Source of the DNA: Roseibium porphyridii
Lineage (GTDB): Bacteria; Pseudomonadota; Alphaproteobacteria; Rhizobiales; Stappiaceae
DNA length: 64,000 nt
Direction: 5' to 3'
Assembly: GCF_026191725.2 (NCBI RefSeq)
Contig: NZ_CP120863.1
Span: 3,514,001 to 3,578,000, forward strand
The position numbers were made by a program, and so were the translations under genes. This document shows, in pieces, positions 34,944 through 43,651 of this stretch; the first letter of the stretch is position 1; every line of letters begins with the position of its first letter. Under the pieces are notes generated by a model, which saw nothing but the letters and a program-made list of their open reading frames with translations, searched no databases and had not been told where the DNA came from.

Positions 34944-35086
34944 CGGTTCCACACTTAAAGCAGCAACAGCTTGCCGCGCGCCTTACCGGTGTGCGGCATT
35001 TTTGTGAGCAAAACTTTTTTAAGTCCGGACATCGGGATATGGAGCGGTAACCCGCATGAATTGTCCCGCACAAACAAAAGGAAAAG

Positions 35087-35163
35087 TGGCGACCCCGGCA
35101 GGATTCGAACCTGCGACCATTCGCTTAGAAGGCGAGTGCTCTATCCAGCTGAGCTACGGGGCC
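35087..35163 (-). tRNA. tRNA-Arg (UCU)
   Basis: The minus strand folds as a 77-base cloverleaf with encoded CCA (35089-35087), discriminator G, acceptor GGCCCCG/CGGGGUC, D-loop AGCUGGAUA, T-loop GGTTCGAATCC and anticodon loop CUUCUAA, giving anticodon UCU. The outermost anticodon-stem pair is C-A, a small deviation. Confidence 0.95.
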
Positions 35164-35299
35164 ACTTTTGCTGTTCTGACGCTGCTGATAATTTACTGAG
35201 CGGCTGAAAACAACGTCGGAATGCAATAGGCAGAACCTCTTTCAACAAACAATCGGCACCTACGGGACATTTCGCACCGGTCCGAGAGCTTGAAAGACC

Positions 35300-35605
35300 T
35301 CAATGCGTCCAGGGAGCCACCCGGTTGAACTTGAAGTTGTCCGCATAGGCCGAGCCGCGCACCTTGCGCTCCTGAGCCTTTTCCACCCGATACGGAATTC
35401 CGTGGCGTTTGGCGTAAGCAACGGCATCTTCCTGGCTCTCAAAATAGAGCCTGATCTGCTGCTTCATATCCGATGAAGACGTGTAGCCCATAAGCGGTTC
35501 AACAGATTTCGCGGCCTCCGGCTCATAGTCCAGCACCCAGCGATGGGTCTTTGCCTTGCCCGATTGCATGGCGGTTTTTGCCGGACGATAGATGCGCGCA
35601 ACCAT
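35300..35605 (-). CDS. NDUFS4-like complex I accessory subunit
   Basis: 101 residues of the ETC complex I subunit conserved region: MVARIYRPAKTAMQSGKAKT, the WVLDYEPEA block, SSDMKQQIRLYFESQEDAVAYAKRHGIPYRV and NFKFNRVAPWTH. In alphaproteobacteria this supernumerary subunit attaches to the peripheral arm of NADH dehydrogenase, near the NADH end. Length and both ends match the family exactly. It stands alone between two tRNA genes. Confidence 0.92.
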   Translation of the reverse strand: MVARIYRPAKTAMQSGKAKTHRWVLDYEPEAAKSVEPLMGYTSSSDMKQQIRLYFESQEDAVAYAKRHGIPYRVEKAQERKVRGSAYADNFKFNRVAPWTH

Positions 35606-35936
35606 GTGCCTGTGCCCTTAAACGATTTCGCAGAGTATCACTTCTGTTCCACAAGCTTTTTCCTGCCTTTTGGAAGGAAGTCAACACCTAGCCTTCTGAC
35701 AGCGCTCCAAAACAAACCAAATTGCAAATTTTGCGTTTACCACTCGTTGGATTGTGACATCACGTGAGATGACGAAAGCTGCAACTTGTGCTATCAACTC
35801 TCCTAACGTGAACTTTTGAATAAAATAACAATCAAAAGGGATCGTCTTAGACAAATGCACAATCAGATGCGTGATACAGCCGGTCTTTTCATGTGGGTAT
35901 GGCGGGACCAAAAAGAACAACACAACAGGATGGCTT
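35606..35936. other. Intergenic, nothing recognised
   Basis: 331 AT-rich bases between the NDUFS4-like gene and a small + strand operon. No gene or clear terminator was seen. Confidence 0.4.
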
Positions 35937-36170
35937 ATGCATTACCCGTTTCTCAAAAACCTGGGCGCCTCCATACCGGAGCACATTCAGCCAACGGCCG
36001 CAAAACCGGTCAATCTGAAATCATCAATCGACAAGGCAAACCTGACTGAAATGTGGGACATGATCCTGACACTGGATTATGGTGTGTCCGAAGTTGATGA
36101 ACTTAGCCCGGAAAAGCAGGATGAGTTTTTGAATGTCATGTCCCTGCTTCTGAAAGCCTTCAATCGATAA
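35937..36170 (+). CDS. Small hypothetical protein
   Basis: 77 residues from the ATG at 35937, preceded by AGGATGG at good spacing. The N-terminus is mildly hydrophobic but not a signal peptide. The C-terminal half is helical and acidic (MWDMILTLDYGVSEVDELSPEKQDEFLNVMSLLLKAF). No family recognised. It is followed after 24 bases by the PAS-like gene and probably forms a two-gene operon. Confidence 0.6.
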   Translation: MHYPFLKNLGASIPEHIQPTAAKPVNLKSSIDKANLTEMWDMILTLDYGVSEVDELSPEKQDEFLNVMSLLLKAFNR

Positions 36171-36194
36171 CCCTGAACTGACCACGGAATTTAT

Positions 36195-36701
36195 TTGCTG
36201 AACCGCCCACAAACAGTTTTTACGGAACTCGGGACCGAGGCCATTGAAAATGGCCTTGCTGACCCGTTGCTGGCTGGCTTTTACGAGGCAGTCATGACGT
36301 CCGCTGACGGTAGTTTCAGGCAAACAATGCAACCTTTTTTGCCGCACCTGAGCCTGTGTTCGGACAAGGTAACCGATTTCGCACCGCCGCCAATCTTTTA
36401 CGTTGGCAAGGAAAGTGGGCAACGTCAGCTTTTTGGTGACGATTGGGCAACCTCGACCGGCTCAAACTCTGCACTTCGCACACCTGATGCCGACCTTGAA
36501 AGAGCGTCAGCTGAAGGCTACCGCAGTGCGCTATCAGGCAGACCCTATTACGGCTACGCCAGGACACCCATTTCCGTCGATGGACAGGAATATGAGATTG
36601 CTTTCGAGCGACTGATTATTGCCGTACGTCCGCATATCAGAGCCAACTACCGGATCTGCGCGTATCTCGGCGTCATTCAGGATCTTCAGCCAAAGTCCTG
36701 A
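36195..36701 (+). CDS. PAS-like sensor domain protein
   Basis: 168 residues. The frame begins with TTG at 36195 (GGA upstream); an ATG at 36294 would cut into the conserved part. The layout resembles single-domain PAS proteins of alphaproteobacteria: PPIFYVGKESGQRQLFGDDWA, then ERASAEGYRSALSGRPYYGYARTPI, and YEIAFERLIIAV. No output domain is attached. It overlaps the convergent gene at 36673 by 29 bases. The PAS call is by pattern only. Confidence 0.55.
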   Translation: MLNRPQTVFTELGTEAIENGLADPLLAGFYEAVMTSADGSFRQTMQPFLPHLSLCSDKVTDFAPPPIFYVGKESGQRQLFGDDWATSTGSNSALRTPDADLERASAEGYRSALSGRPYYGYARTPISVDGQEYEIAFERLIIAVRPHIRANYRICAYLGVIQDLQPKS

Positions 36702-37383
36702 CGATCAATTTCGCCAGCCCGAACAGGTCGCTCCTGGTCGAATAGACGAGCCAGTCATCCGGCCTGATGTGGCCTGGCGCGATGTGCCAGTGCGTACCTC
36801 TCGGAACAAACCTGCGGTACCCAACCCGGACGCCAAAGCCCTTTTCTGCAGCCTTTGACGCCATAAGGCCATAGAGATAATCGGGCGACCATTTCAACAA
36901 GGAAACGAGGAAACCAAGCTGTGTCAGCGGTTCGGCCAGTCCCTTGCCTCGAATGTCACCTCTCAGCCATAGATTTCCGTGATAGACGATCCTGCCACGC
37001 ATGAAATAGGCGTCGTGGGCATGCTCACTGCCAAAACGAACCTGTGGGTTCGGGTCGACAAACATCCTACGTTGCTGCTGTTGCCAATGGTCTGCGAGGC
37101 TCCTGTCCTTAAGGTCCTCCACTTTGGCTGCCTGAACGGAAACAATATTGCCGCTGCTGTTATAAGCGCCGATCCAGAACGCAGTCGCGCCATGAAGATC
37201 GAAGAACCTGGGCGAGAAATCCTCCATCAGATATTTGTCTTCGGTGGATCGGATCGTTTTTTCAAATAGCCCAAAATCCGCGCTCTCCTTCAAGGACAGC
37301 CCGGTTTTATGAATTCTGGTTTGAATGGCGGCAATGGCCGCGGATATTTCCAGCGTGCCCTGCTCGTCCGGGTCCGGTCCCAT
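36673..37383 (-). CDS. Hypothetical protein, GNAT-like middle
   Basis: 236 residues from the ATG at 37383 (AGGCAGGG upstream); the frame extends to a TTG at 37503. The middle part has LWLRGDIRGKGLAEPLTQLGFLVSLL, similar to the R-G-x-G acetyl-CoA loop and helix of GNAT acetyltransferases, and then SKAAEKGFGVRVGYRRF, like the last GNAT strand. This is a weak match. It is convergent with the PAS-like gene and lies next to tRNA-Pro. Confidence 0.5.
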   Translation of the reverse strand: MGPDPDEQGTLEISAAIAAIQTRIHKTGLSLKESADFGLFEKTIRSTEDKYLMEDFSPRFFDLHGATAFWIGAYNSSGNIVSVQAAKVEDLKDRSLADHWQQQQRRMFVDPNPQVRFGSEHAHDAYFMRGRIVYHGNLWLRGDIRGKGLAEPLTQLGFLVSLLKWSPDYLYGLMASKAAEKGFGVRVGYRRFVPRGTHWHIAPGHIRPDDWLVYSTRSDLFGLAKLIVRTLAEDPE

Positions 37384-37666
37384 CTGCCCTGCCTGGCGCC
37401 GTCCAACTTGTGAAAGCGCCTCCCCTGAAGGATCAAATTCGTCGGAGTGCCAGAGTGTTCTTCTGAGGCGTGATGCACAAGGTCGCTTGTGTGTGCGCGC
37501 CAAGTTATCCCGGCATAATCAATAATTGCCCTATGATTAGCAGCAGCAATGCATGCGCCGTCGCTCCCAACCCGTCCAAAGAAAGAATCGCGTCAGCAAA
37601 CACAAGCCAGAAGTCCCGACACCACGATGGTGCAGTCCAGTATTCAAACCAATATTTTGGGAAAAA

Positions 37667-37743
<77 letters not shown>

Positions 37744-38052
37744 ATCCGTTGATTTCGAGGGGTGTATCCGCGTTCGGCGTTGGCGTCAAGAGCGAAGAAT
37801 TTAAGAGCAATCCAAGGCTTGTGGAAAGAGGTCCAACAGGCCAATCGAACTCTGGGCTGCATCGAATGCCCGTTCCCTCACCTCTCGATCTAGTATTCCG
37901 AGAGACCGCGCAAGAAACTGCTCTAGCCTGGTGCCTTCATAACCAACCAAGGTTCAAGTTTCTTGGGGTTAGATCGGGTTCCAAGTCGAATTCTGTGTTT
38001 GAACACACCAGAGCCCCCAACCGAAGAGTGTCCAGCTATCCTCGGCAGATGG
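37744..38052. other. Intergenic beside tRNA-Pro
   Basis: 309 bases without a credible gene. Being beside the 5' side of tRNA-Pro, it holds that tRNA's promoter. No att-like repeat of the tRNA end was found here. Confidence 0.35.
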
Positions 38053-39051
38053 TCAGTCCCACTCAGGTATGATTTCCACCTTCCCCTTCCAGCCATAGCT
38101 GCCTGCCATCGAAACCCTGAGCTCGCTCACCGGGTTCGCTGTGGTCGACAAATATGGGTGCTCGAACTGATGGTCCAGGTCATCGAGGGTAATCGACCAG
38201 CCGCCACGAGGTTTAAAGTCATTGAGCCAGACCCAACCTGAATAGTAGTAACCCCAATTCTTGAAGTGCCGAGGATTGATGTAACGCCGCAAGACGCGTT
38301 CACTCGTCACGCCCATTGCAACCGCACCGGCAACAGTTGAGACGTATTCGTTTTTCAACATGTTGTGCGGTATTTCGTAAAAATGGGTCGCTGCGTGGAC
38401 AGCTTCGTTTGCGAGCGTACTGGCATGACGCGCATTGCCTATCCTAGGCATGAATCGCAACTTGATCGCTTTTTCGTCGTCCAGGTATCCGCCGCGTCCT
38501 CCCAGGTCAGGATTGACGTCAATTGTAATTGCATTGGTTTCAATCAGTTCGGCAATCTTCCGATAGTCCTGCGCACGCATGGTCGTCGCACCATGACTGA
38601 TCGTGGGCATTCTTCGGGACAAATCCCTAAGAATTGTTGCGGCAGAATTGTTTACACCTGCCATGAAAGTTGCAGCCCCGGACCCTTTGCTGAAATGTGC
38701 AGGTGGGACCCAACTGGATGATGGGACGTATATTATTCCGTCCTTGCCATCAGCCGTTAGAGAACTGTCAAATTTGAAATTCCCGCTGGGGTCAAGGCGC
38801 CAGCATCCGACCGCGTTTTGTAAGTACCAATTCACTTCGAGCGGGTCCTGGGTCTGGAAGTTGAAAATGATCAAGTCCCAGGGGTTCTGGCGCCCAACGG
38901 CGCGTGCATGCGTCCAGAAGTTTCCGTCGGTTGCCCATCTGGCAGCAGCGGCGTCTTTCGGCGGCCAGGTTGAGATCAAGGACTTCGGTTTTTTCATCTT
39001 GGGCGCGCCGGGTGCAGGGCTACGGGCGGCACCGGGAAAAATGGAACTCAT
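38053..39051 (-). CDS. Unknown protein with metallopeptidase-like motif
   Basis: 332 residues from the ATG at 39051 (GAGAG upstream). The N-terminal 35 residues are Pro/Ala/Lys-rich and flexible, with no signal peptide. A block EVNWYLQNAVGCWRLD (72-87) and a second region LANEAVHAATH (213-223) are distinctive. The latter resembles the HExxH zinc motif of toxin-like metallopeptidases, but the first His is Asn (NEAVH), and an acidic NEYVSTVAG follows 12 residues later. Function is not known; a T6SS cargo or a catalytically altered peptidase are possibilities. The gene sits between tRNA-Pro and the DUF192 gene, a place that looks like an insertion point. Confidence 0.5.
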   Translation of the reverse strand: MSSIFPGAARSPAPGAPKMKKPKSLISTWPPKDAAAARWATDGNFWTHARAVGRQNPWDLIIFNFQTQDPLEVNWYLQNAVGCWRLDPSGNFKFDSSLTADGKDGIIYVPSSSWVPPAHFSKGSGAATFMAGVNNSAATILRDLSRRMPTISHGATTMRAQDYRKIAELIETNAITIDVNPDLGGRGGYLDDEKAIKLRFMPRIGNARHASTLANEAVHAATHFYEIPHNMLKNEYVSTVAGAVAMGVTSERVLRRYINPRHFKNWGYYYSGWVWLNDFKPRGGWSITLDDLDHQFEHPYLSTTANPVSELRVSMAGSYGWKGKVEIIPEWD

Positions 39052-39477
39052 GTTGCTTACTCTCAAATACAAAAAAGTCGGTCGAACTCGGCACCAGAAA
39101 GAAGCTCTGATTCTCAAAATCATCTATGGGATCGCGGCTTCAATTCATGCGCGAACAGCCAGGTGTTTTGCCAGCCAGGAACTTGCCTGCTTAAGCTGGC
39201 ATTCGATGATTGTTCTATGGGTAAGGTGCCGCAAACGGCGTGACCAACAATCTGTTGATCAACACGGCGAACGTAGCATTGCCAGGTCGAATAAAATGGT
39301 GATTGAAATCACAAATTTCCTGATGCCGAGGCCCAAAGACTGACCTGGTTCCAATTCGGAATATTCACGAGGGAAAGCGGCCTAAGGCAATACGCTCCGT
39401 AAGCGTGAAAGTGACGCTTAAGCAGCGATACGCGCAAAGTTTCCGCTACACGCCTCGTCTGCATTATCCAGAAGAAA
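39052..39477. other. Intergenic, nothing recognised
   Basis: 426 bases between the 38053-39051 gene and the DUF192 gene. It should hold the promoter of the former. No gene, repeat or clear terminator was seen. Confidence 0.35.
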
Positions 39478-39963
39478 CTATTCAGCCATCATAGAAGGGC
39501 TGGAAACGCCGTCACCGGGCTCAAGGCCCAGTTCAGCGGAAATACCGGCATTGAGTTCAAGCACGTATTTTGCCGGCTCACGCGACGGAATGACCGCTTC
39601 AGAAAACGGGGTCGTGTCGGCCGCGATTGACACGATCCATCCCTTGGCATCGATGTAGATGATATCGAGTGGCAGCGGTGTGTTCTTCATCCAGAAAAAT
39701 CGGTCCCCCTCGCCTTCGAAAACAAACAGCATGCCGTGATCGGTGGCCATCTCTTCACGGAACATGAGCCCCCGGGCTCTCTGCCTATCCGTGGAGGCGA
39801 CTTCTACCGTGAATGTGTGTTCTTTGTCGCCGGAGCGAACGACCAATGTTTCTGTCGGCAAAGGCGCGACTTCGTCTTGAGCGGTAGCAGGAGAAAGGCC
39901 AGTCGCAGTAAACAACAACAAAAACGACAAGACGACCGAGTGAGCCACAGTGTGGGAAATCAT
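39478..39963 (-). CDS. DUF192 family periplasmic protein
   Basis: 161 residues with a signal peptide (residues 1-28, ending ATAQ) and the DUF192 core: STDRQRARGLMFREEMATDHGMLFVF, FFWMKNTPLPLDIIYID, SREPAKYVLELNAG. Function of the family is unproven. It follows the cold-shock gene on the same strand after a terminator, an arrangement common in Hyphomicrobiales. Confidence 0.88.
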   Translation of the reverse strand: MISHTVAHSVVLSFLLLFTATGLSPATAQDEVAPLPTETLVVRSGDKEHTFTVEVASTDRQRARGLMFREEMATDHGMLFVFEGEGDRFFWMKNTPLPLDIIYIDAKGWIVSIAADTTPFSEAVIPSREPAKYVLELNAGISAELGLEPGDGVSSPSMMAE

Positions 39964-40028
39964 ACGTTTGGGCTCCGTTCACCGGCAAATGTTGCAACAC
40001 TGGAATACATAGAAAGACCGTTGCCAAA

Positions 40029-40053
40029 CAAAAAGGCCGGAACATGTCCGGCC
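40029..40053 (-). terminator. Terminator after the cold-shock gene
   Basis: Seven GC-rich pairs (40035-40041 with 40047-40053), a five-base loop, and a T-run on the minus strand (complement of the A-run at 40030-40034). It ends the 40081-40668 transcript. Confidence 0.7.
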
Positions 40054-40080
40054 CTTGAAATCAAAAAAGCTGCCTATTTG

Positions 40081-40668
40081 TCAATGAGACGCCGGGATAT
40101 GGGTTCCAGCACCCATCGGCCGGATTTCAGCCGCCATACGCCCTTTAGGTCCGGTCCCGAACCTGACCAGTACGTCCTGACCAGGTCGCAACTCCGTGAT
40201 TCCGAACCGGCGCAGCGTTTCCATATGGATGAAGATGTCTTCAGACCCCTCTCCCTGGGTCAGGAAACCGAAGCCTTTCACGCGGTTGAACCATTTGACG
40301 GTCGCTTTTTCAAATCCGCCTTCCGGAACCACCTGAACATGTGTTCTGGACGGAGGCAGCTGCGAGGGATGTGTTGCCGACGTTTCATCCATGGAAAGGA
40401 TGCGGAACGCCTGCAGTCCTCGAGGCCGATCAAGCACCTCACACACAACGCGTGCGCCTTCATAGGCGGTTTGGTATCCATCCCGCCTGAGGCAGGTAAC
40501 GTGAAGCAGGATGTCGTTTTCACCGCTGTCCGGCACAATGAAGCCGTAGCCCTTACCGACATCGAACCATTTAATCGTTCCGGCGATCTCGAAAACATCA
40601 ACGGCAACATCTTCCGTCATTGTATCGAGTGCGCGGGGTTCCCCTGCGGTTTTAACCCCCATAGCCAT
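40081..40668 (-). CDS. Double cold-shock-domain protein
   Basis: 195 residues with two CSD repeats. The first is GTIKWFDVGKGYGFIVPDSGENDILLHVTCL (about 30-95), the second ATVKWFNRVKGFGFLTQGEGSEDIFIHMETL (about 120-185). Each has the RNP1 KGYGFI/KGFGFL and RNP2-like DILLH/DIFIH nucleic-acid binding strands. A linker rich in Ser/Pro lies between. Binds single-stranded RNA/DNA; two-domain forms are typical of alphaproteobacteria. Confidence 0.9.
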   Translation of the reverse strand: MAMGVKTAGEPRALDTMTEDVAVDVFEIAGTIKWFDVGKGYGFIVPDSGENDILLHVTCLRRDGYQTAYEGARVVCEVLDRPRGLQAFRILSMDETSATHPSQLPPSRTHVQVVPEGGFEKATVKWFNRVKGFGFLTQGEGSEDIFIHMETLRRFGITELRPGQDVLVRFGTGPKGRMAAEIRPMGAGTHIPASH

Positions 40669-40813
40669 TTGTCCCGTCTCTGGTCCGCATCATTCAACTA
40701 AGGGCAGAATTCGACTCGCCCATTAGCTGATTCCTAACAAAAGGATAACATTGCGCTTTGTGTCGAGAAGGGAAATTGTCGGACTAACCACAGACCATTT
40801 GCTCGATTTTCCG

Positions 40814-41578
40814 TTATTCTTCATGAAATTCGGCAAAAGTCTGTGCCAAGGGTGTGCGTATGACTGTCGAAGCATAAGAATCGAGTGGCGTTTCTTCTCC
40901 ATTGAGAATCACCAATTCTGCCCCAGCCTCTGCCGCCAAAGCAGGAAGTTGAGCTGCCGGGTGAACAACCAGTGACGATCCGAGAACCAGAAAGAGATCG
41001 CATTCCTGCGCTGCCGCCGCAGCGTTTTGCAAGGCTGCTTCCGGCATCTGCTGACCAAAACTGATGACTGCGGCCTTCAACAACCCGCCACATTTAACAC
41101 AATTAGGACTACGCCCGGTTTCAACTGTTTGTCTTTGGTCTTCCAGCTCCGCGCGCGCACCGCAGGATAGGCATGTGGCGAAGGTTGAATTCCCATGTAT
41201 CTCAATCAGCCTGTCGTCAGGAAATCCAGCTTTCTGATGAAGCCCATCCACGTTTTGCGTGACCAGACACCGCATATACCCATTTGTGGCCAACGACGTC
41301 AGTGCCAAATGGGCTGCATTGGGTTCAGCTTTTTGAAAAAAGTCCTGCATTTCAAAGCGTCGATCCCAGTCTTCCAGACGACTTTCTTCCGACCTTACAA
41401 AATCCTGGTATTGAACCGGTTGTCGTTTGGACCATATCCCGCCGGGCGAACGAAAATCCGGAATGCCGGATTCTGTCGAAATGCCAGCACCCGTCAGAGC
41501 GACGATCCGGTGGTAGGCACCGCGCTTGAATTGTGCGACATAGTTGCGAGCTTCGGCCAGTCCTGTGATGGTCTTCAT
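40814..41578 (-). CDS. cobB: Sirtuin NAD-dependent deacylase
   Basis: 254 residues with the sirtuin signatures: LTGAGISTESGIPDFRSPGGIW near residue 28, QNVDGLHQKAG with the catalytic His after it (EIHGN), four zinc cysteines in two CxxC pairs (CLSCGAR and CVKCGG) and VLGSSLVVHPAAQLP. It removes acyl groups from lysines with NAD. Length fits class II/III-type bacterial CobB. Divergent from gloA. Confidence 0.9.
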   Translation of the reverse strand: MKTITGLAEARNYVAQFKRGAYHRIVALTGAGISTESGIPDFRSPGGIWSKRQPVQYQDFVRSEESRLEDWDRRFEMQDFFQKAEPNAAHLALTSLATNGYMRCLVTQNVDGLHQKAGFPDDRLIEIHGNSTFATCLSCGARAELEDQRQTVETGRSPNCVKCGGLLKAAVISFGQQMPEAALQNAAAAAQECDLFLVLGSSLVVHPAAQLPALAAEAGAELVILNGEETPLDSYASTVIRTPLAQTFAEFHEE

Positions 41579-41632
41579 GGGTCGGTCACTCGCCTTTCAG
41601 ACAACCTCATTCGATTGGGAAAAGGGTAGGAT

Positions 41633-42073
41633 ATGCGTTATTTGCACACAATGGTTCGGGTCACCAATGTTGACGATTCCCTTGATTTTTACTGCAACAA
41701 GATGGGCATGACTGAACTCCGCCGCCATGAAAGTGAAAAGGGCCGTTTCACCCTTATCTTTCTAGCCGGCTCTGAAGATGTTGACGCCGGCAAGGCCAAC
41801 GCCGCGCCACTTTTGGAACTGACCTACAATTGGGATCCGGAAGAATATGATGGTGGGCGAAACTTCGGTCACCTCGCTTTCGAAGTCGATGATATTTACG
41901 ATTTCTGCGACAACCTCCAGAAACAGGGCGTCACGATCAACCGGCCACCACGCGATGGCCGCATGGCATTTGTTCGTTCGCCGGACAACATTTCGATTGA
42001 GTTGCTGCAAAAAGGTGAAGCCCTTGAAATCAAAGAGCCTTGGGCCTCGATGGGTAATACGGGCGAGTGGTAA
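41633..42073 (+). CDS. gloA: Lactoylglutathione lyase (glyoxalase I)
   Basis: 146 residues: the metal and substrate motifs [52 protein letters not shown] and [16 protein letters not shown], giving the H/E/H/E metal set. The short length and TYNWD are typical of the nickel-type bacterial GloA. It converts the methylglyoxal-glutathione adduct to lactoylglutathione. Confidence 0.9.
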   Translation: MRYLHTMVRVTNVDDSLDFYCNKMGMTELRRHESEKGRFTLIFLAGSEDVDAGKANAAPLLELTYNWDPEEYDGGRNFGHLAFEVDDIYDFCDNLQKQGVTINRPPRDGRMAFVRSPDNISIELLQKGEALEIKEPWASMGNTGEW

Positions 42074-42094
42074 TTCACGTCGGTTTTCAACATC

Positions 42095-42120
42095 TGCAAG
42101 CCCGGTTTCCCGGGCTTGCA
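42095..42120 (+). other. Stem-loop after gloA
   Basis: A perfect ten-pair stem (42095-42104 with 42111-42120) with a six-base loop lies 22 bases after the gloA stop. It is followed by A rather than T on the plus strand, so it is not a canonical intrinsic terminator; it may protect the mRNA end. tRNA-Glu follows. Confidence 0.5.
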
Positions 42121-42198
42121 AAAAATTGTCGTCAAGGCTCTTGCGGGCGTGAGCATTCCCGCCTATAAGCCTCCCCACGACGCAACTGTGTCGACCGC

Positions 42199-42274
42199 GC
42201 GCCCATCGTCTAGCGGTCTAGGACGCCGCCCTTTCACGGCGGAAACACGGGTTCGAGTCCCGTTGGGCGTGCCA
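42199..42274 (+). tRNA. tRNA-Glu (UUC)
   Basis: 76-base cloverleaf with encoded CCA: acceptor GCGCCCA/UGGGCGU, anticodon stem CCGCC/GGCGG with loop CUUUCAC giving UUC, T-loop GTTCGAGTC, discriminator G. Confidence 0.95.
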
Positions 42275-42317
42275 TTTTTCTTACAGGGAAATTTGAGACG
42301 TTTTGCTCGGTGTGATG

Positions 42318-43172
42318 TCAGAACTCACCCGGAGAAACATACCGTCTTTTGATCTCAATGGCCGGATCATCTTTTCTGAACAGTGTTCTTCCCGGAAATT
42401 CAGTCTGGTAAAACTCGGCGATATCCGCCCCTGTCGGCCCTGCAAAAGCGATCCGGCCGTTTGGAAAGAAGATATCCAGTTCATCGTCTTCATGTTCGCT
42501 GGCGTATGTTTCCTGTGAACCGTGAAGAACCATGGTGACGCCGATCTTGTTGTTCACATAGTGCTGCACATCGAAGAATTTCGGCGATCGCGCGTGCTCC
42601 ATACCCAGCCGTTCCTCCCGCACACGCAGCAGCCTTTCGGGCTCTTTCATGTCCACGATGCCATAAAGGTCAAAGTCACCGTGAATGCACTTTCCTGCTC
42701 GTATTAGAGAATTTGCGGCGAATTTCACGCATCCGTAGTAAGGATCCTTCGGATTGAGTTCGACGAAATAAAGCCCGCCATGGGGAATGTAAGTCAGTGT
42801 TTGCTGTTGAAAGAAGCTGTCCATTTCCGGTCGCAGCCGAGCTTTGAAGTTGTTCCATTCTCCAACAGCCTTGGGATAGCGCCCTTCCTTGTAAGCGGAC
42901 GGGCCGAAAAGTGTGGGATCAACAACCAGACCAGCAATGCAGCCGCGTTTTGTCGCCGACGGTTTGCTCCCCAATGGCAAGACATCAAAATCTGCTGTCT
43001 TCGCCTTACAATCGAGACGCTTTGGCAACGCATAGTCCTTGCCGATATGTTGAAGCGTTGCCGTATTTGTGCGCCGAACCAAAATCGCAGCTTCATAGAG
43101 CATTGCTGCTTCGCGAAACACTTCGACATGCTCTTCAAGCATGTGTTTGAGGATATCAGCACTTCCAGCCAT
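42318..43172 (-). CDS. Edema-factor/ExoY-like nucleotidyl cyclase candidate
   Basis: 284 residues, no signal peptide. The catalytic pattern of the anthrax edema factor / CyaA / ExoY toxin family can be traced. K51 and K58 (LPKRLDCKAKTAD) are spaced like K346 and K353 of edema factor (TKGLNVHGKSSD). GDFDL (165-169) corresponds to GDYDL with both metal aspartates. H217-G (VLHGSQE) matches NHGTE, and E228 has the spacing of E588 before the DELDIFF strand (compare DNEIF). The catalytic His before K353 is Lys here, and the distances between blocks are shorter, so it is a compact core without an activator-binding helical domain. It lies by tRNA-Glu and about 4 kb from the T6SS-linked genes. Activity, and whether it is secreted, are inference. 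Confidence 0.55.
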   Translation of the reverse strand: MAGSADILKHMLEEHVEVFREAAMLYEAAILVRRTNTATLQHIGKDYALPKRLDCKAKTADFDVLPLGSKPSATKRGCIAGLVVDPTLFGPSAYKEGRYPKAVGEWNNFKARLRPEMDSFFQQQTLTYIPHGGLYFVELNPKDPYYGCVKFAANSLIRAGKCIHGDFDLYGIVDMKEPERLLRVREERLGMEHARSPKFFDVQHYVNNKIGVTMVLHGSQETYASEHEDDELDIFFPNGRIAFAGPTGADIAEFYQTEFPGRTLFRKDDPAIEIKRRYVSPGEF

Positions 43173-43651
43173 CTAACGGTCTCCCTATCTTGCGGGCTCA
43201 TCGTCAGAGCCTGCCGGACAGAACAATTGCAATGCTGCTAGGCTAGCAGAGCTGTCATGGCCAAAAACGTGACAGCAGTCACAAATCAGTGGTCAGCGCT
43301 CATAACAGCGACATAAGACCCAGCTCAGGTACTCACTCTTTGTCGCAACACCCTGCCCTTGGGGCACCCAGCTTAACCCATTGCAAAATTTGCTGGTAAA
43401 TTGTGCGTGCAATCGTGGCGTTCTCATACTTGATTGTCTATAGTCGTGGCTGGATTCCAGGGAGCTTTGCCATTTGAGACAAGCGGGTTCCCGCGTGCAG
43501 GGGTTGGGGAACTCGGAATTCCAGTTCCTGTGACGTTTATTACAGAATTGAATTGCCAAAGGGGGTACGTCTTCTTTCAAGAGGACGAAGACCTCGAAAA
43601 CAAGATCGGCTCACCCGACAGGCAACCTAAGATCGACGAGAGGACATTGAA
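43173..43651. other. Promoter region of the caspase-like gene
   Basis: 479 bases between divergent genes with no convincing gene. No strong promoter pattern could be assigned by eye. Confidence 0.35.

Noticed and set aside
42095..42120. Intrinsic terminator after gloA
   Set aside because: Perfect stem but followed by an A-run on the plus strand, so kept only as a stem-loop.
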